Positions 8,949 to 18,646 of a DNA stretch of 64,000 nucleotides are shown here, piece by piece. Source of the stretch: a virus. The translations under genes and the position numbers were made by a program. Position 1 is the stretch's first letter, and the number at the start of each line of letters is the position of its first letter. Location: positions 62,001 through 126,000 of IMG/VR virus record IMGVR_UViG_3300005542_000007, one strand, 5' to 3'. The notes below the pieces were generated by a model. The model worked only from the letters and a program-made list of their open reading frames with translations, was not told where the DNA came from and did not search any database.

Positions 8949-9824
8949 ATGACAGCCAATTTTAAACATATTAATGCGGGAGAACAAATATTTGATGGGT
9001 CTATTACAGCATCTCTTTTAGCTCCTAATGCAGCCGTTTTATCTGTGAATGCAGATAGCAATCCTAATTTAACCGGAACCATTCAATTCGTTTCTGGAAC
9101 CCATGTCACTCTTTCTCAAGTGGGGCAAGTTATCACAGTTAATGCAACAGGTGAACTTTCTACAACCCTAACATCTTCTCATATCTTTGTAGGGAATGCT
9201 TCAAATATTGCCACGGATACCGCCTTATCTGGGGATGCTACTCTATCTAATACTGGAGTATTAACGTTAGCCAATACAGCCGTAATCCCTACCTCTTATA
9301 CGAATGCTAATATTACTGTAGATAGTAAAGGTAGAATTACAGCCGCTTCTAATGGTGTATCTAGCGGCATAACACAATTGACCGCAGATGTTACGGCAGG
9401 ACCGGGAAGTGGTTCTCAAGCCGCTACCGTTGTTAGTGTTGGTGGAAGTAGCGCAGTCAATATACATAGTGCTGAGTTGGCCGCAAATGCCGCTACAGCA
9501 TTAAATACGCCTTCAACTATAGTGAAACGTGATGGCAGCGGAAATTTTGCAGCGGGAATTATTACAGCGTCATTAACAGGTCATGCCAGTCTTGATTTAG
9601 CTCTAACAGGCGGTACCTTAACGGGCGCTCTTGGAATTGGTGAGTCACCAATTGCAAGTGCTATTTTAGATGTAGCTTCGACCACACAAGGTTTCCTTCC
9701 TCCAAGAATGACAACAACTCAAAGAACGTCTATTAGTAGTCCTGCTGAGGGTTTACAAGTTTATGATTTGACGGATCATCAATTATATCAGTGGAATGGA
9801 AGTAGCTGGGTTATTTTAGGATAA
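8949..9824 (+). CDS. Tail fiber protein with repetitive shaft and PPRMTTTQR tip
   Basis: 291 residues. N-terminal HINAGEQIFDGSI, then a repetitive shaft (NPNLTGTIQFVSGTHVTLSQVG; ITVDSKGRITAASNG) typical of phage and bacterial fiber proteins. The C-terminal 45 residues (GFLPPRMTTTQRTS...YQWNGSSWVILG) recur almost unchanged at the end of the 28394 protein and in the middle of the 10272 protein. The shared tip is probably a trimerisation or attachment unit. No intramolecular chaperone or enzyme motif seen. Confidence 0.75.
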   Translation: MTANFKHINAGEQIFDGSITASLLAPNAAVLSVNADSNPNLTGTIQFVSGTHVTLSQVGQVITVNATGELSTTLTSSHIFVGNASNIATDTALSGDATLSNTGVLTLANTAVIPTSYTNANITVDSKGRITAASNGVSSGITQLTADVTAGPGSGSQAATVVSVGGSSAVNIHSAELAANAATALNTPSTIVKRDGSGNFAAGIITASLTGHASLDLALTGGTLTGALGIGESPIASAILDVASTTQGFLPPRMTTTQRTSISSPAEGLQVYDLTDHQLYQWNGSSWVILG

Positions 9825-9838
9825 AAATAGAAAGGTAG

Positions 9839-9867
9839 TTGTAATTCTTGATAAGACCTGATATAGT
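9839..9867 (+). promoter_or_regulatory. Sigma70-like promoter for the 9907 gene
   Basis: TTGTAA at 9839-9844 and TATAGT at 9862-9867 are 17 bp apart, in the gap after the fiber gene. The ATG at 9907 follows a roughly 35-base leader with TAGGAGAGAAAA as RBS. Confidence 0.55.
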
Positions 9868-9906
9868 ATGTACAGGCAGTAAAATAACTCTAGGAGAGAA
9901 AAGAAA

Positions 9907-10167
9907 ATGAATGAGAATGACAAAGTACAAGATGCACAAGTAGTGGAGAGGCCCGTTGCTCATAAAGATACACTTGCGTTAGAAGCACTTCGTACCCAGG
10001 TTACAAATGCGCGAGATGATTTCAAGAAGCAATTAGCTAATGTTAAGGACGCAATCGAAACCCGCGAAGAAGAGCTTAAGAATTTAAATATTAAGAAGCT
10101 CAAACTTCAAGGTGCGATTGAAGCTTCAGATATTTATCTAAAGCCAGCCACCCCTGCTTCTAAGTAA
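9907..10167 (+). CDS. Small coiled-coil protein
   Basis: 86 residues, charged and predicted almost entirely helical, with heptad-like spacing (LEALRTQVTNARDDFKKQLA, EEELKNLNIKKLKLQGAI). It has its own promoter and is followed by a strong terminator, so it is an independent transcription unit embedded in the late region. That suggests high or separately timed expression. It could be a scaffold-like or regulatory protein; function is not recognisable. Confidence 0.6.
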   Translation: MNENDKVQDAQVVERPVAHKDTLALEALRTQVTNARDDFKKQLANVKDAIETREEELKNLNIKKLKLQGAIEASDIYLKPATPASK

Positions 10168-10193
10168 TTAATCTTCCATAGAAATTAAGAAAT

Positions 10194-10232
10194 CCTTCGC
10201 TGTTTAAAACAGCGAAAGGTTTCCTTTTGTTT
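10194..10232 (+). terminator. Rho-independent terminator
   Basis: Near-perfect inverted repeat: TTCGCTGTTT pairs with AAACAGCGAA, flanked by CCT/AGG. A T-rich tract (TTTCCTTTTGTTTT) follows. It lies 27 bp after the stop of the coiled-coil gene and closes its unit. Confidence 0.8.
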
Positions 10233-10271
10233 TGTAATACAAACAATACATTAAGTTTTTAGAGGTTTTAA

Positions 10272-12785
10272 ATGCCTTCTCCCACTTGGACATTTACTGG
10301 TTCTTTACCCAACACACCTAGATCGGGATTTGGATACTCTGTTCTACAAAATGGAAAAGTATTGATTGCTGGAGGAGATTCTCCTTTTTCTTCTCCAACC
10401 GCTTTACCCAATGCTACTCTATATGATCCCATGACGGGAATATGGACAGACACCGGATTTTTAAATACGGCTAGACGAGATGTAATGTCAGTTACTTTAC
10501 AAAATGGTAAAGTACTTATTGTGAGTGGAGCAGATACTTCAAATACTCCTTTAACTTCCTGTGAACTATACGATCCTACCGCCGCTACTTGGACATTTAC
10601 TGGTTCATTAAGTGTTCCAAGACAGGGTATTATACCAGTTTTATTGTCCAATGGAAAAGTATTAGTTACTTGTGGAAATGATGGTGGTTCTGTTCTTTCA
10701 ACTGCGGAAATCTACGATCCTGTAGCAGGTACGTGGAGTATTACTACTGGCGCTCCAATTCATTCACGATCAGGGTATAGCGCAGTTGTATTGGGCAATG
10801 GTAAAGTACTTATTGCTGGTGGAGAATCTCCTATAGGCACAAGTCTTTCAACTTGTGAACTATATGATCCAACGACTGATACTTTTTCCACGACGGGAAG
10901 TATGGCATTCCCACATGCAAATTTAGAAGTGGGCGATAACGATTGTTGTTTATTGCAGGATGGTACTGCATTGTGGGCAGGTGGTATTTCATCTGCTGGA
11001 ACTACTGCTGCGAAAACATCAGAAGTGTATGATCCAGTAGCAGGTACATGGGGACATACCGCGCTCATGGCCTCAATGCATGATGGTAGTATTCCTATAG
11101 TTTTGGGAAATGGGTTGGTTTTATTAGCAACTGGACATTCGTATCCACCCGTTTCCACTACAGAGTTGTATGATCCAATTGCAGTATCGTGGTCTATCAC
11201 TACCTCACCAAATACCCCACGAGTGTACGCAGCGTTTATTAGATTATCATCCAATATTGTTTTGATGGCTGCTGGAGATAATGCATTTTCTAGCGATTTA
11301 GTTACAGCCGAGTTATTTAATTATGGAGGAGTTATTATGGGAACACTTTATTCAGTCGATGGAACAACAGGAAATATAGTTACAGCAGGAAGTATAACTG
11401 CTGCTGGTGGAATTACTTCAAATACTACAACATCTGGTTTTCTTCTTCCACGATTAACCACTACGCAAAGAAATGCTATAGTTTCTCCCACTACGGGGTT
11501 AGAGATTTTCAATACAACAACTAATGAAATTGAATTTTATAATGGGACAATTTGGACAGCGGTGGGTGGCGGAACGCCAGGATCTACTAGTGGAGCAGTG
11601 CAATTTAATGCGTCTGGTTCTCTTGGTGGCGATGCAGCTAAGTTTTTCTGGGATGACACAAATTTTAGACTTGGGATTGGTACCAATACTCCAGCAGTAT
11701 CTTTGGATGTGGTCGGGGATATTTCTACTACCACAAAGCTTAATACGAATGAAGTAAAAGGTAAAACTACTGGATCTTTAGCATTACAGCCTTTTGACAA
11801 TTCTTCTTTTGTAAAAGTTCAAACATCAGATGGAACTGTGGATATTATTTCAATAAATTCCTCAGACAGCAATCCAGTAGTAAAACTTAATAGTGTTCCT
11901 TCTGTTACATTGGATGTTCCTGTCATCACTAGTACTGGTGATAACCTTAATATTAATGCGGGGCTTGCACATATATTCATAAAAGATAGTGTAAATAATA
12001 CGGTTATTACTGTTAATGTCGGCGGTTCCCTAGGTTCTCCAGTACCAGTTATTTTTAATACTGCTCTAGATATGAGTACCAGCAATAAAATTATTCATCT
12101 TGCTGATCCTACAGCAGCACAAGATGCCGCCACAAAGAATTATGTTGACACAAATTTCTTGATGCTTACTGGCGGTACACTAACGGGAAATTTAACACTT
12201 GCTAATGAACACGCGGTTTTATTTCAAGATACTGGATCTAATACGGTCACTTTAGAAGCTCCTACTACTATTACTTCCTCATATACTCTTAAATTGCCCA
12301 TTGCTCAAAGCAGTGGATCGCAAGTTCTAACAAATGATGGTTCTGGTAATTTAAGTTGGACAACTAGTGGCGGGAGCAGTTCACTCAATTTAGTTTATGC
12401 TAATGCTACTGGCGAGGTAATTGTTTCGACTGGAACAGATACATTCATTGATCTTCAAGCTACAATTACTCCTTCATCAAACACTAAGAAAGTATTGGTC
12501 CGAGCCGTGGTTATGTGCGCTATTATCGATGCTGGGGCTGTTTACTTCGATTTCAAAATATCGAGAGATGGTGGTGTCACATTTGTGTATGTTGCTGATA
12601 GGATTATTGGTGATGTAGCTTCTACTGGTCAAATCGCAAATACGGCTGTAATTGAATGGCTCGATTCTCCGGCTACATCTTCTCCAGTCACTTACGGTAT
12701 TTATGCTAGGTCAGAGGGTAGTGGCATAAGATTGGATATTAATAGTGGAAATAATGCCAGCAGTATCACATTGATGGAAGTATAA
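10272..12785 (+). CDS. Kelch beta-propeller tail fiber / receptor-binding protein
   Basis: 837 residues. The first 350 hold seven Kelch repeats, each ending in an NGKVLIAGGD-like strand followed by ELYDPxxxTW, so one complete propeller. Next comes the recurring GFLLPRLTTTQRNA...FYNGTIWTAVGGG unit, then a long repetitive fiber shaft (TLTGNLTLANEHAV, YTLKLP). The C-terminal domain of about 130 residues is beta-rich (FKISRDGGVTFVYV, ending ASSITLMEV). The first 17 residues match the start of the 33382 protein, so the propellers are duplicates. Kelch propellers bind glycans or proteins; a host-recognition role is inferred. Confidence 0.8.
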   Translation: MPSPTWTFTGSLPNTPRSGFGYSVLQNGKVLIAGGDSPFSSPTALPNATLYDPMTGIWTDTGFLNTARRDVMSVTLQNGKVLIVSGADTSNTPLTSCELYDPTAATWTFTGSLSVPRQGIIPVLLSNGKVLVTCGNDGGSVLSTAEIYDPVAGTWSITTGAPIHSRSGYSAVVLGNGKVLIAGGESPIGTSLSTCELYDPTTDTFSTTGSMAFPHANLEVGDNDCCLLQDGTALWAGGISSAGTTAAKTSEVYDPVAGTWGHTALMASMHDGSIPIVLGNGLVLLATGHSYPPVSTTELYDPIAVSWSITTSPNTPRVYAAFIRLSSNIVLMAAGDNAFSSDLVTAELFNYGGVIMGTLYSVDGTTGNIVTAGSITAAGGITSNTTTSGFLLPRLTTTQRNAIVSPTTGLEIFNTTTNEIEFYNGTIWTAVGGGTPGSTSGAVQFNASGSLGGDAAKFFWDDTNFRLGIGTNTPAVSLDVVGDISTTTKLNTNEVKGKTTGSLALQPFDNSSFVKVQTSDGTVDIISINSSDSNPVVKLNSVPSVTLDVPVITSTGDNLNINAGLAHIFIKDSVNNTVITVNVGGSLGSPVPVIFNTALDMSTSNKIIHLADPTAAQDAATKNYVDTNFLMLTGGTLTGNLTLANEHAVLFQDTGSNTVTLEAPTTITSSYTLKLPIAQSSGSQVLTNDGSGNLSWTTSGGSSSLNLVYANATGEVIVSTGTDTFIDLQATITPSSNTKKVLVRAVVMCAIIDAGAVYFDFKISRDGGVTFVYVADRIIGDVASTGQIANTAVIEWLDSPATSSPVTYGIYARSEGSGIRLDINSGNNASSITLMEV

Positions 12786-12826
12786 AATAAGTTTATTAAG
12801 AGAGGTATATTCCAATCGGACACATA

Positions 12827-13414
12827 ATGGAAATTTTGCCTGACGTTACTAACAATGGGCCAACCAATTTTGAATATTATTTTACTTCTATTCGAGATAG
12901 GTTGAAATGGTTGAGTGCTGCTGGACACGAAAGAGTATTGCTTTTGAAACGTAGATATGATGGTCAGCTTTGTCCATTTACCTCTACTGTTCGGCATTCC
13001 AGTCAGCAACACGTTCAAGATACTATTTGCTACGGGACAAATTTTATCAATCCAAATGTGAACTTGGCAAATACTCCAGGATTTAATTCTGCCAGTGCTA
13101 CGTCAGTAGCTCTTCCAGATGGCTTGGGTGGGTATTATCATTCCATAGAAATTACTGCAAGTTTGATGGCTGGCGGATACAATAATGTGAATGATAAAGA
13201 TGTAGGTTGGAAACGAGAATACACACCCAGGTCTTGGACACTTTGGGAACCCACATTGGAAAAGGGTGATGTAATTGTTCGTCGAAATGGACAAAGATTT
13301 ATGATTACCCAAGTGGATCAGTGTAGGTGGAGACATTTTGTTACCCACCAAAAGTTTGATATCACGCTTTTAGAAACTAATCATCCAGTTTATCAACTTC
13401 CTTTAGGATTATAA
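12827..13414 (+). CDS. Probable neck/head-tail connector or tail completion protein
   Basis: 195 residues directly upstream of the tail cassette. Mixed alpha/beta composition with LLLKRRYDGQLCPF and a Trp-rich core (WKREYTPRSWTLWEPTLEKGDVIVRRNGQRF). There are no shaft repeats or adhesin features. In myoviruses this position before the sheath is occupied by neck or tail-completion proteins. I do not recognise the family from sequence, so the assignment is positional. The best RBS (AGAGAGG) is rather far upstream of the ATG. Confidence 0.45.
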   Translation: MEILPDVTNNGPTNFEYYFTSIRDRLKWLSAAGHERVLLLKRRYDGQLCPFTSTVRHSSQQHVQDTICYGTNFINPNVNLANTPGFNSASATSVALPDGLGGYYHSIEITASLMAGGYNNVNDKDVGWKREYTPRSWTLWEPTLEKGDVIVRRNGQRFMITQVDQCRWRHFVTHQKFDITLLETNHPVYQLPLGL

Positions 13415-13415
13415 A

Positions 13416-14414
13416 ATGGGATACACGCCCGACTATGTTGTAAGGTCACAGATTATCACGAAGATTCGTGATCAAGTTATTAATAACATTCGTAGGCTTC
13501 TCTCTACGGACCCAAAATATACTTACGTAGAACTTCCTAGTGGAGAGTATGATTTTACCAACACAAAAGTAATTATCTCGGATATTTTTCCCCAGGATCA
13601 TGCATTTTATCCTGCTATTGTTGTTGAAAATATAAGTGGCGCTGAAACTCGTTATTTGGGCCCAGAATCGGAATATATACCAAAAAGCTTGCCTCCTTCA
13701 GCAGAAGATAATACAACGTCCACACCTTTCAATGTCACAGCGGTGATAGATTCCACACATTTAGGTGTTAGTTCGTTGACAGGTCTTAATATTGGCGATG
13801 TTATTATGCAAGGAATAAATACCACAACCATTGCTTTTGTAGGTCTGCCCATTACGATTTCAAGTGTGCCGGATTCCACTCATATAGTTGTTTCTTCTAT
13901 AGCAGGAATTAAAATTGGAGATACAATTGTTCAAGGCGTACATACCACGACCGTTCAAGCCGTAGGAACAAATTCGGGCCCAAATTATGTACAGGTGGCA
14001 AGCTCTTCTGGTTTTGTGGTGGGAACCGCGTATGATACAAATGTTCCTCAGATTACAGTTGGTAGCACATCTGGATGGGCAGTAACAACAACCAATCTAG
14101 CCGGAAATGAATTGTTGTTTTCTAGCATTGTTTCAACCGTAACAATCAATATTTATACAATCGATGATTCGATCCAGAGAGATGAAATTACTGATTTGCT
14201 TTACAACAATTTTAAATACACTACAACGGATTTAGCTAATTTTGGTATAGAAATAATCAAAACGTCATTCCCAACATTCGCTTCTGCGTACAATGAGGGG
14301 AGATGGTTCTTTTCAGGTAAGCTTGTAATGGATGTTTACAGTGAGTGGAATGGTGTGGTAGCACCCGCTGTGAATATAACAGCTAACAATGTTTCTGTAA
14401 GTTTAAGTGAATAA
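13416..14414 (+). CDS. Probable tail terminator/completion protein with inserted STHL modules
   Basis: 332 residues, starting 1 base after the previous stop. The outer parts look like one compact domain: the front has ITKIRDQVINNIRRLL and HAFYPAIVVENISG; the back has ITDLLYNNFKYTT and KLVMDVYSEWNG. This recalls tail-terminator proteins such as the T4 gp15 class, but only by position and size of the core. Residues about 103-225 are a repetitive insert of two or more units (DSTHLGVSS..G..IGDVIMQG..TTTI) that also occurs in the baseplate J-like protein at 26513. Confidence 0.5.
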   Translation: MGYTPDYVVRSQIITKIRDQVINNIRRLLSTDPKYTYVELPSGEYDFTNTKVIISDIFPQDHAFYPAIVVENISGAETRYLGPESEYIPKSLPPSAEDNTTSTPFNVTAVIDSTHLGVSSLTGLNIGDVIMQGINTTTIAFVGLPITISSVPDSTHIVVSSIAGIKIGDTIVQGVHTTTVQAVGTNSGPNYVQVASSSGFVVGTAYDTNVPQITVGSTSGWAVTTTNLAGNELLFSSIVSTVTINIYTIDDSIQRDEITDLLYNNFKYTTTDLANFGIEIIKTSFPTFASAYNEGRWFFSGKLVMDVYSEWNGVVAPAVNITANNVSVSLSE

Positions 14415-14420
14415 AAAACC

Positions 14421-14470
14421 CCTTAAAAATATAATAAATTGTGGTATTATTAGGGAGTACCATACCTACG
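14421..14470 (+). promoter_or_regulatory. Conserved phage promoter element before the sheath gene
   Basis: A 34-bp block (CCTTAAAA, 1 base, TATAATAAA, 1 base, TGTGGTATTATTAGG) matches 32 of 34 bases at 61782-61815. The similarity continues as GTACCATAC. It sits in the 113-bp gap before the sheath gene, the longest gap in this part of the tail cassette. TATAATAAA resembles, but is not identical to, the T4 late -10 TATAAATA. I infer a strong, probably late-class promoter. Confidence 0.7.
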
Positions 14471-14527
14471 TAATTTTACACAGTATTAAACTCGATTTAA
14501 GTAATTTAAGTTAAGGAGATTACCCAA

Positions 14528-17458
14528 ATGCCTTCTATCAATAATCAACCAGTTTTACCCGGAGTATTCACGCAGGTACAACAGCAATTGCTCCCCTCAG
14601 TTACGGGCGGAATTCGTGTAGCCGCTTATATTGGAACTGGGCGTTTAACAAATTTAGTAACAGGTGAAGCCGTTACTCGCGGTAGCGGAAATGACGACGC
14701 TCTTTCTCATACCGCAGTTGCATTAGATGGAACAACCATTACAGATCAAAATTTCGCCACGTATGAATCAGGTGTGGATTATTCCTCAACCCCGGTTTCT
14801 GGTGGAATGGCATGGCTTACTGGTGTTACTTCTTTAACAGGTACCACACATGATCCTTATGCAAGTCTTAGTGGATTAAATTTTCAATTGCGTATTGCTA
14901 ATGGGGCTATTCAAACCATTCCTTTTACCACAGAAACTACAGCAGCGCAAGTCGCGGCAACTTTGAATTCATCTATGACTGGAGCCGTTGCTTCAACCAC
15001 TCCATCTACTCATGCTACTGGAATCGTTACAGTTGTAGATTATACAAAATTATCTTTAGCTTCCGCTAAAGGTACAGCCACAGTCGTAGATTATACAATG
15101 CTTGCTGGGGCTGTTCTTACAATTCATGGCCACGCTCTAACCGAAGGTGTTGAATGGACAGCAGCTACAAGTAATTCAGCTACTGCTACAAGTTTAGCAT
15201 CTGCTATTACTACGGCCACAGCAACAACTCTTTCTACTGGATCTGCTTTAGGAGCCGTAGTTACAATTACGGCCAATACCGCTGGTGCAGTAGGAAATAC
15301 AATTACTTTGACTACATCCGATGCGGTCCATCTTCCAGTTTCTGGAGCAACTTTAACTGGTGGACAAAATAATGCAATTTTAACGGTTAATGGTATTTCT
15401 CTTACCCAAGGAACACAATGGACAGCGGCTACGAATAATAACGCCACTGCTACTTCATTAGCAAATGCTATTACAACTGCTACGGCCACAACTCTTTCTA
15501 CTGGATCTGCTGTTGGCAATGTTATTACAGTAACCGCAAATGCAGCAGGGCCTTCTGGAGATAATATTACTTTAACCACATCTAATTCTACTTATCTTCC
15601 AGTTTCTGGTGTTAGTTCTTCTAATCCATATCTTGCTACATCAGCAACGTATGCCGTTCTAGGAGATACTGCCGTTACAAACACAGGAAACACAGTACTT
15701 ACTGGAGACTTGGGCGTTTCTCCTGGAAGTAGCATTACGGGTTTTCCTCCAGGTACATTTTCTGGTTCTCTTCATCAAGGTGATGCTGCTGCTGCACAAG
15801 CTCATACTGATGCTACTTCTGCTGCAACTACGTTGCAAGCAACAGGTCCAGGAACTGATATTACTTCAACAGACTTAGGTGGTTTTGTTGCAACACCTGG
15901 AACGTATTCAGCAGCCGCAGCAGGAACATGGTCTGCCGGAAACCTTACACTCAATGGTGCAGGTACTTATATATTCTTGTTTGGTACAAGTCTTACAATG
16001 CCAGCCGCCGCAAGTGTAATATTAGAAAATGGTGCCACTGCTAATAACGTTTACTTCGTAACAGGTACAACCTTTACATTTGGTGCCAATGATACCGTTA
16101 ATGGAACTATTCTAGCAGGTACATCCATTACTTTTGCAGCTTCTTCAGTATTGAATGGTAGAGCTTTAGTTTATGGTCCCAGTGGAACAACCGTTACATT
16201 TCCAAGTGCTGGTACTGTTACTGTTCCGGCCAGTTCGACTTTATCAGGTGGAGATAATTCACTTGTAATTACAACAACTGCTTCATTTAATTCTTCTATT
16301 TCAATTGAAAACGGAACGGCAAATTCTATTCTTGGATTTGTTGCGGGTTCATTAGTTTCTACTCCACAACGTCCAGCCCTAGGTGTTGTTTACTTTGTAA
16401 ATTATGAATGGGCTAAGGCTGTAGGTGATGGACAGAATTCTTTTGAGCCACAGTTTTTCTTTCTACAGAATTTTAGTTCAGTTACAAATGCTGTGGGAAC
16501 TGTTGGCGGAGGAGATTCTCAGACAGCTAATATGGGAGGCGCTTGGACTCTTCCAATTGCTGCTCAATTGGCACAAGAAAACGGAGCAAGCATTGTATGT
16601 TTAATGCAAATGAATCCTGTTGATGGTGCCAATGCTTCTCAGGTTCGTGCAGCCCTTACGAAGCTTCTAATTCCAAATATTAATATTGTTGTTTCTTTGG
16701 ATGCAGCAGACAATGCAATGCTAATTCCAGATATTACGAACCACGTCATTACTGCCTCAAGCACAATTAATCGATTAGAGAGAACGGCATTTATTGGTTT
16801 TTCTCGCCTATCAAATCCTAGCGATACAACAATGCTTGGATATGCAACGGCAGCTTCCAGCAATCGTGTTGTTGTTGTGAATCAAACGAATACAACTTAT
16901 TCCATGTTCATTGGGACAAACACAACAGCTTCAACTGTAGATGGTACAATGATGGCTTCTGCACTTGCTGCTCTTCGAACAAATCCAGCATTTGACGTTG
17001 CCCAGCCTCTTACTCGTGAAGTGGTTTCAGGAATTGCAACAACTAATACTTTGGCACAATCTGAAAAAGTTATTCTTTCCAATAACGGCGTACTGATTGT
17101 GGATAATATTTCTGGTTCGCCAAAGGTTGTATTTGGTACAACAACGGCATTTGATACTATTCTAAATCAACTTTATCAGGTGACAGAGATTGCAGATTAT
17201 TGTACTCAAACTATTCGTGGTCTTCTAGATCCTATTTTTATCGGACAGAAATTGCTGGCAAATACACCTTCACAGGTTGAAACTGTGACTTCCGCAATTT
17301 TGTCAGATATTGAATCTAGTAACATCATTGAATCATTTACACAACCAATCGCAACAGTAAACCCACTACAACCAACACAGATTTTGGTGAATGTGGGCGT
17401 ACAGCCCGTATTGGAATTGGATACAATCTTAATCACATTAGGTTTGAATTTAGCCTAA
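14528..17458 (+). CDS. Tail sheath protein with inserted repeats and a DUF3494 domain
   Basis: 976 residues, about twice a typical sheath. The N-terminus (PVLPGVFTQVQQQL) and the C-terminal third are classic contractile sheath: ALTKLLIPNINIVV, then ALRTNPAFDVAQPLTREV, YCTQTIRGLLDPIFIG, and a conserved end ILVNVGVQPVLELD. Residues about 195-365 carry two tandem copies of an 85-residue unit (LTxxGxxLTxGxxWTAATxN). Residues about 364-569 are a DUF3494 ice-binding-like domain. Both insertions should project from the sheath surface. Strong RBS AAGGAG. Preceded by the conserved promoter element; the tube gene follows. Confidence 0.9.
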   Translation: MPSINNQPVLPGVFTQVQQQLLPSVTGGIRVAAYIGTGRLTNLVTGEAVTRGSGNDDALSHTAVALDGTTITDQNFATYESGVDYSSTPVSGGMAWLTGVTSLTGTTHDPYASLSGLNFQLRIANGAIQTIPFTTETTAAQVAATLNSSMTGAVASTTPSTHATGIVTVVDYTKLSLASAKGTATVVDYTMLAGAVLTIHGHALTEGVEWTAATSNSATATSLASAITTATATTLSTGSALGAVVTITANTAGAVGNTITLTTSDAVHLPVSGATLTGGQNNAILTVNGISLTQGTQWTAATNNNATATSLANAITTATATTLSTGSAVGNVITVTANAAGPSGDNITLTTSNSTYLPVSGVSSSNPYLATSATYAVLGDTAVTNTGNTVLTGDLGVSPGSSITGFPPGTFSGSLHQGDAAAAQAHTDATSAATTLQATGPGTDITSTDLGGFVATPGTYSAAAAGTWSAGNLTLNGAGTYIFLFGTSLTMPAAASVILENGATANNVYFVTGTTFTFGANDTVNGTILAGTSITFAASSVLNGRALVYGPSGTTVTFPSAGTVTVPASSTLSGGDNSLVITTTASFNSSISIENGTANSILGFVAGSLVSTPQRPALGVVYFVNYEWAKAVGDGQNSFEPQFFFLQNFSSVTNAVGTVGGGDSQTANMGGAWTLPIAAQLAQENGASIVCLMQMNPVDGANASQVRAALTKLLIPNINIVVSLDAADNAMLIPDITNHVITASSTINRLERTAFIGFSRLSNPSDTTMLGYATAASSNRVVVVNQTNTTYSMFIGTNTTASTVDGTMMASALAALRTNPAFDVAQPLTREVVSGIATTNTLAQSEKVILSNNGVLIVDNISGSPKVVFGTTTAFDTILNQLYQVTEIADYCTQTIRGLLDPIFIGQKLLANTPSQVETVTSAILSDIESSNIIESFTQPIATVNPLQPTQILVNVGVQPVLELDTILITLGLNLA
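15110..15615 (+). repeat. Tandem duplicated 85-residue module in sheath
   Basis: Two consecutive units coding LTIHGHALTEGVEWTAAT and LTVNGISLTQGTQWTAAT. Each continues with TATSLAxAITTATATTLSTGSA, an NTAG/NAAG turn and ITLTTSxxxxLPVSG. The units remain similar in DNA as well as protein. They form an extra beta-rich surface domain of the sheath. Confidence 0.75.
15620..16235 (+). repeat. DUF3494 ice-binding-like domain copy 1 (in sheath)
   Basis: Encodes about 205 residues with the family hallmarks: YAVLGDTAVTNTG, then LTGDLGVSPG, TGFPPGTF, AxAHTDATSA, LTLNGAGTYIF, NNVYFVTGTTFTFG and VLNGRALVYG. 16109-16176 (68 bases) is identical to 30371-30438. Confidence 0.85.
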
Positions 17459-17499
17459 TAATAGATAGAATTTAACAAAGAAATTTAAGGAGAATCACA

Positions 17500-18030
17500 A
17501 TGGCCCAGCTAGGTGATACACAAGCACGATTAAGTACATCAGTTTCACTTTTTCTTTTACCACAGAGTTTAAATGCTACCACATTAAATAATCCTGCGGC
17601 TCTTCTTTCATTGGCGCAGCAATCTACTAAGATTGGTGCTGTGCAATCATTTACCCAAACTCAACGTCGAAATACAGATTTTCGATTTGAGTTGGATTCT
17701 GATCAGCAAGGCAAGCCCGTTGAAAGATTGCCTCGTACAGTGGATGAATACAGCCTTCACGCGGATCGTGTGATGTTGTATTTGTCAGATGCTCTGGAAG
17801 AGTTGGGAATTTCTGGTGACGACATTGTAAACAACAATGCTCCAATTGGTATTTTGAAACAGGAAATTGCACCCGCAGGTTCAACGGCTCCTACAAAGAG
17901 TACGATATTCACTGGTGTTTGGATTCATTCCGTTTCTGCCACATACAACATTGCTGGTGGAGACCTAAGAGTTCTAGAGGGCGTTGATTTCGGATACACT
18001 TCGTCCACAGTCGTTGGAGAGCCAGCCTAA
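17500..18030 (+). CDS. Tail tube protein
   Basis: 176 residues, directly after the sheath as in nearly all myoviruses, with RBS AAGGAGAATCACA. Composition fits a tube fold: a central strand pair FRFELDSDQQGKP and a C-terminal THIFTGVWIHSVSATYNI-like segment that would line the lumen. I cannot point to a diagnostic motif, so the call rests on order (sheath, tube, chaperones, tape measure), size and beta content. Confidence 0.75.
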   Translation: MAQLGDTQARLSTSVSLFLLPQSLNATTLNNPAALLSLAQQSTKIGAVQSFTQTQRRNTDFRFELDSDQQGKPVERLPRTVDEYSLHADRVMLYLSDALEELGISGDDIVNNNAPIGILKQEIAPAGSTAPTKSTIFTGVWIHSVSATYNIAGGDLRVLEGVDFGYTSSTVVGEPA

Positions 18031-18056
18031 GAAGCATCAGCAACAAGAGGATAATA

Positions 18057-18263
18057 ATGTCTAAAGAAATACAGTATTGTTTAAACTGTGATGGATATAC
18101 CCTTCTTGAAGAAGATGATTACGATTTTTGTAAGAAGTGTCAAATTGAGACATTGCAAAATAGAGTGAACATTAATAAACAATTAGCGGATTACCTCATA
18201 CAACAAATTCCAGAATCTAATCGAGAGCAGGTTGCAAAAGCAGCGTGGGCCAGCATTAAGTAA
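18057..18263 (+). CDS. Small zinc ribbon protein
   Basis: 68 residues. CLNCDGYTLLEEDDYDFCKKC gives two CxxC pairs spaced for one zinc, followed by a helical tail ending QVAKAAWASIK. It lies between tube and chaperone genes. RBS AAGAGGATAAT. Function unknown; it does not have the DNLxYIE tail of the zinc family found after 39 kb. Confidence 0.6.
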   Translation: MSKEIQYCLNCDGYTLLEEDDYDFCKKCQIETLQNRVNINKQLADYLIQQIPESNREQVAKAAWASIK

Positions 18264-18292
18264 AAAAGATAAGAGAGTAAAGGAGTCATAAA

Positions 18293-18646
18293 ATGGACTT
18301 GAAAAGTTTCTCAGCATTGAATCGTATTGAGAAAGAATTTGAGATTGTAAAAGACTTGAAAGTATCGATGCATACACTTTCGGTATTGCAACAGCAGCAA
18401 GCATTGTCTGAATTGATTGTTTCTCCAGCCGGACAAGATCCAGCACTTCGCGCTGTGGTTCTTCAGCAAGCTTTACTTGTTTATGCCTTGGATACAATCA
18501 ACGGTGTAAAAGTTACGTTGCAAGAAGCAAAAGACTTTATTCAAAATTTACAAGCTCCAGTTTTCAATGAAATTTATAATTGTTATGATTTGATGGCCCA
18601 AGAACAAGACGCCATCCTAACCGAACTTAAAAAAAAACTTCCCTAA
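18293..18646 (+). CDS. Tail assembly chaperone, short (gpG-like) form
   Basis: 117 residues, mostly helical, between tube and tape measure, the standard location of tail assembly chaperones. RBS AAAGGAGTCATAAA. The gene ends at 18646 shortly after a run of nine A, and the -1 frame is open from there. This is the arrangement of lambda gpG/gpGT and of many contractile phages. The protein should coat the tape measure during tail assembly. Confidence 0.75.
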   Translation: MDLKSFSALNRIEKEFEIVKDLKVSMHTLSVLQQQQALSELIVSPAGQDPALRAVVLQQALLVYALDTINGVKVTLQEAKDFIQNLQAPVFNEIYNCYDLMAQEQDAILTELKKKLP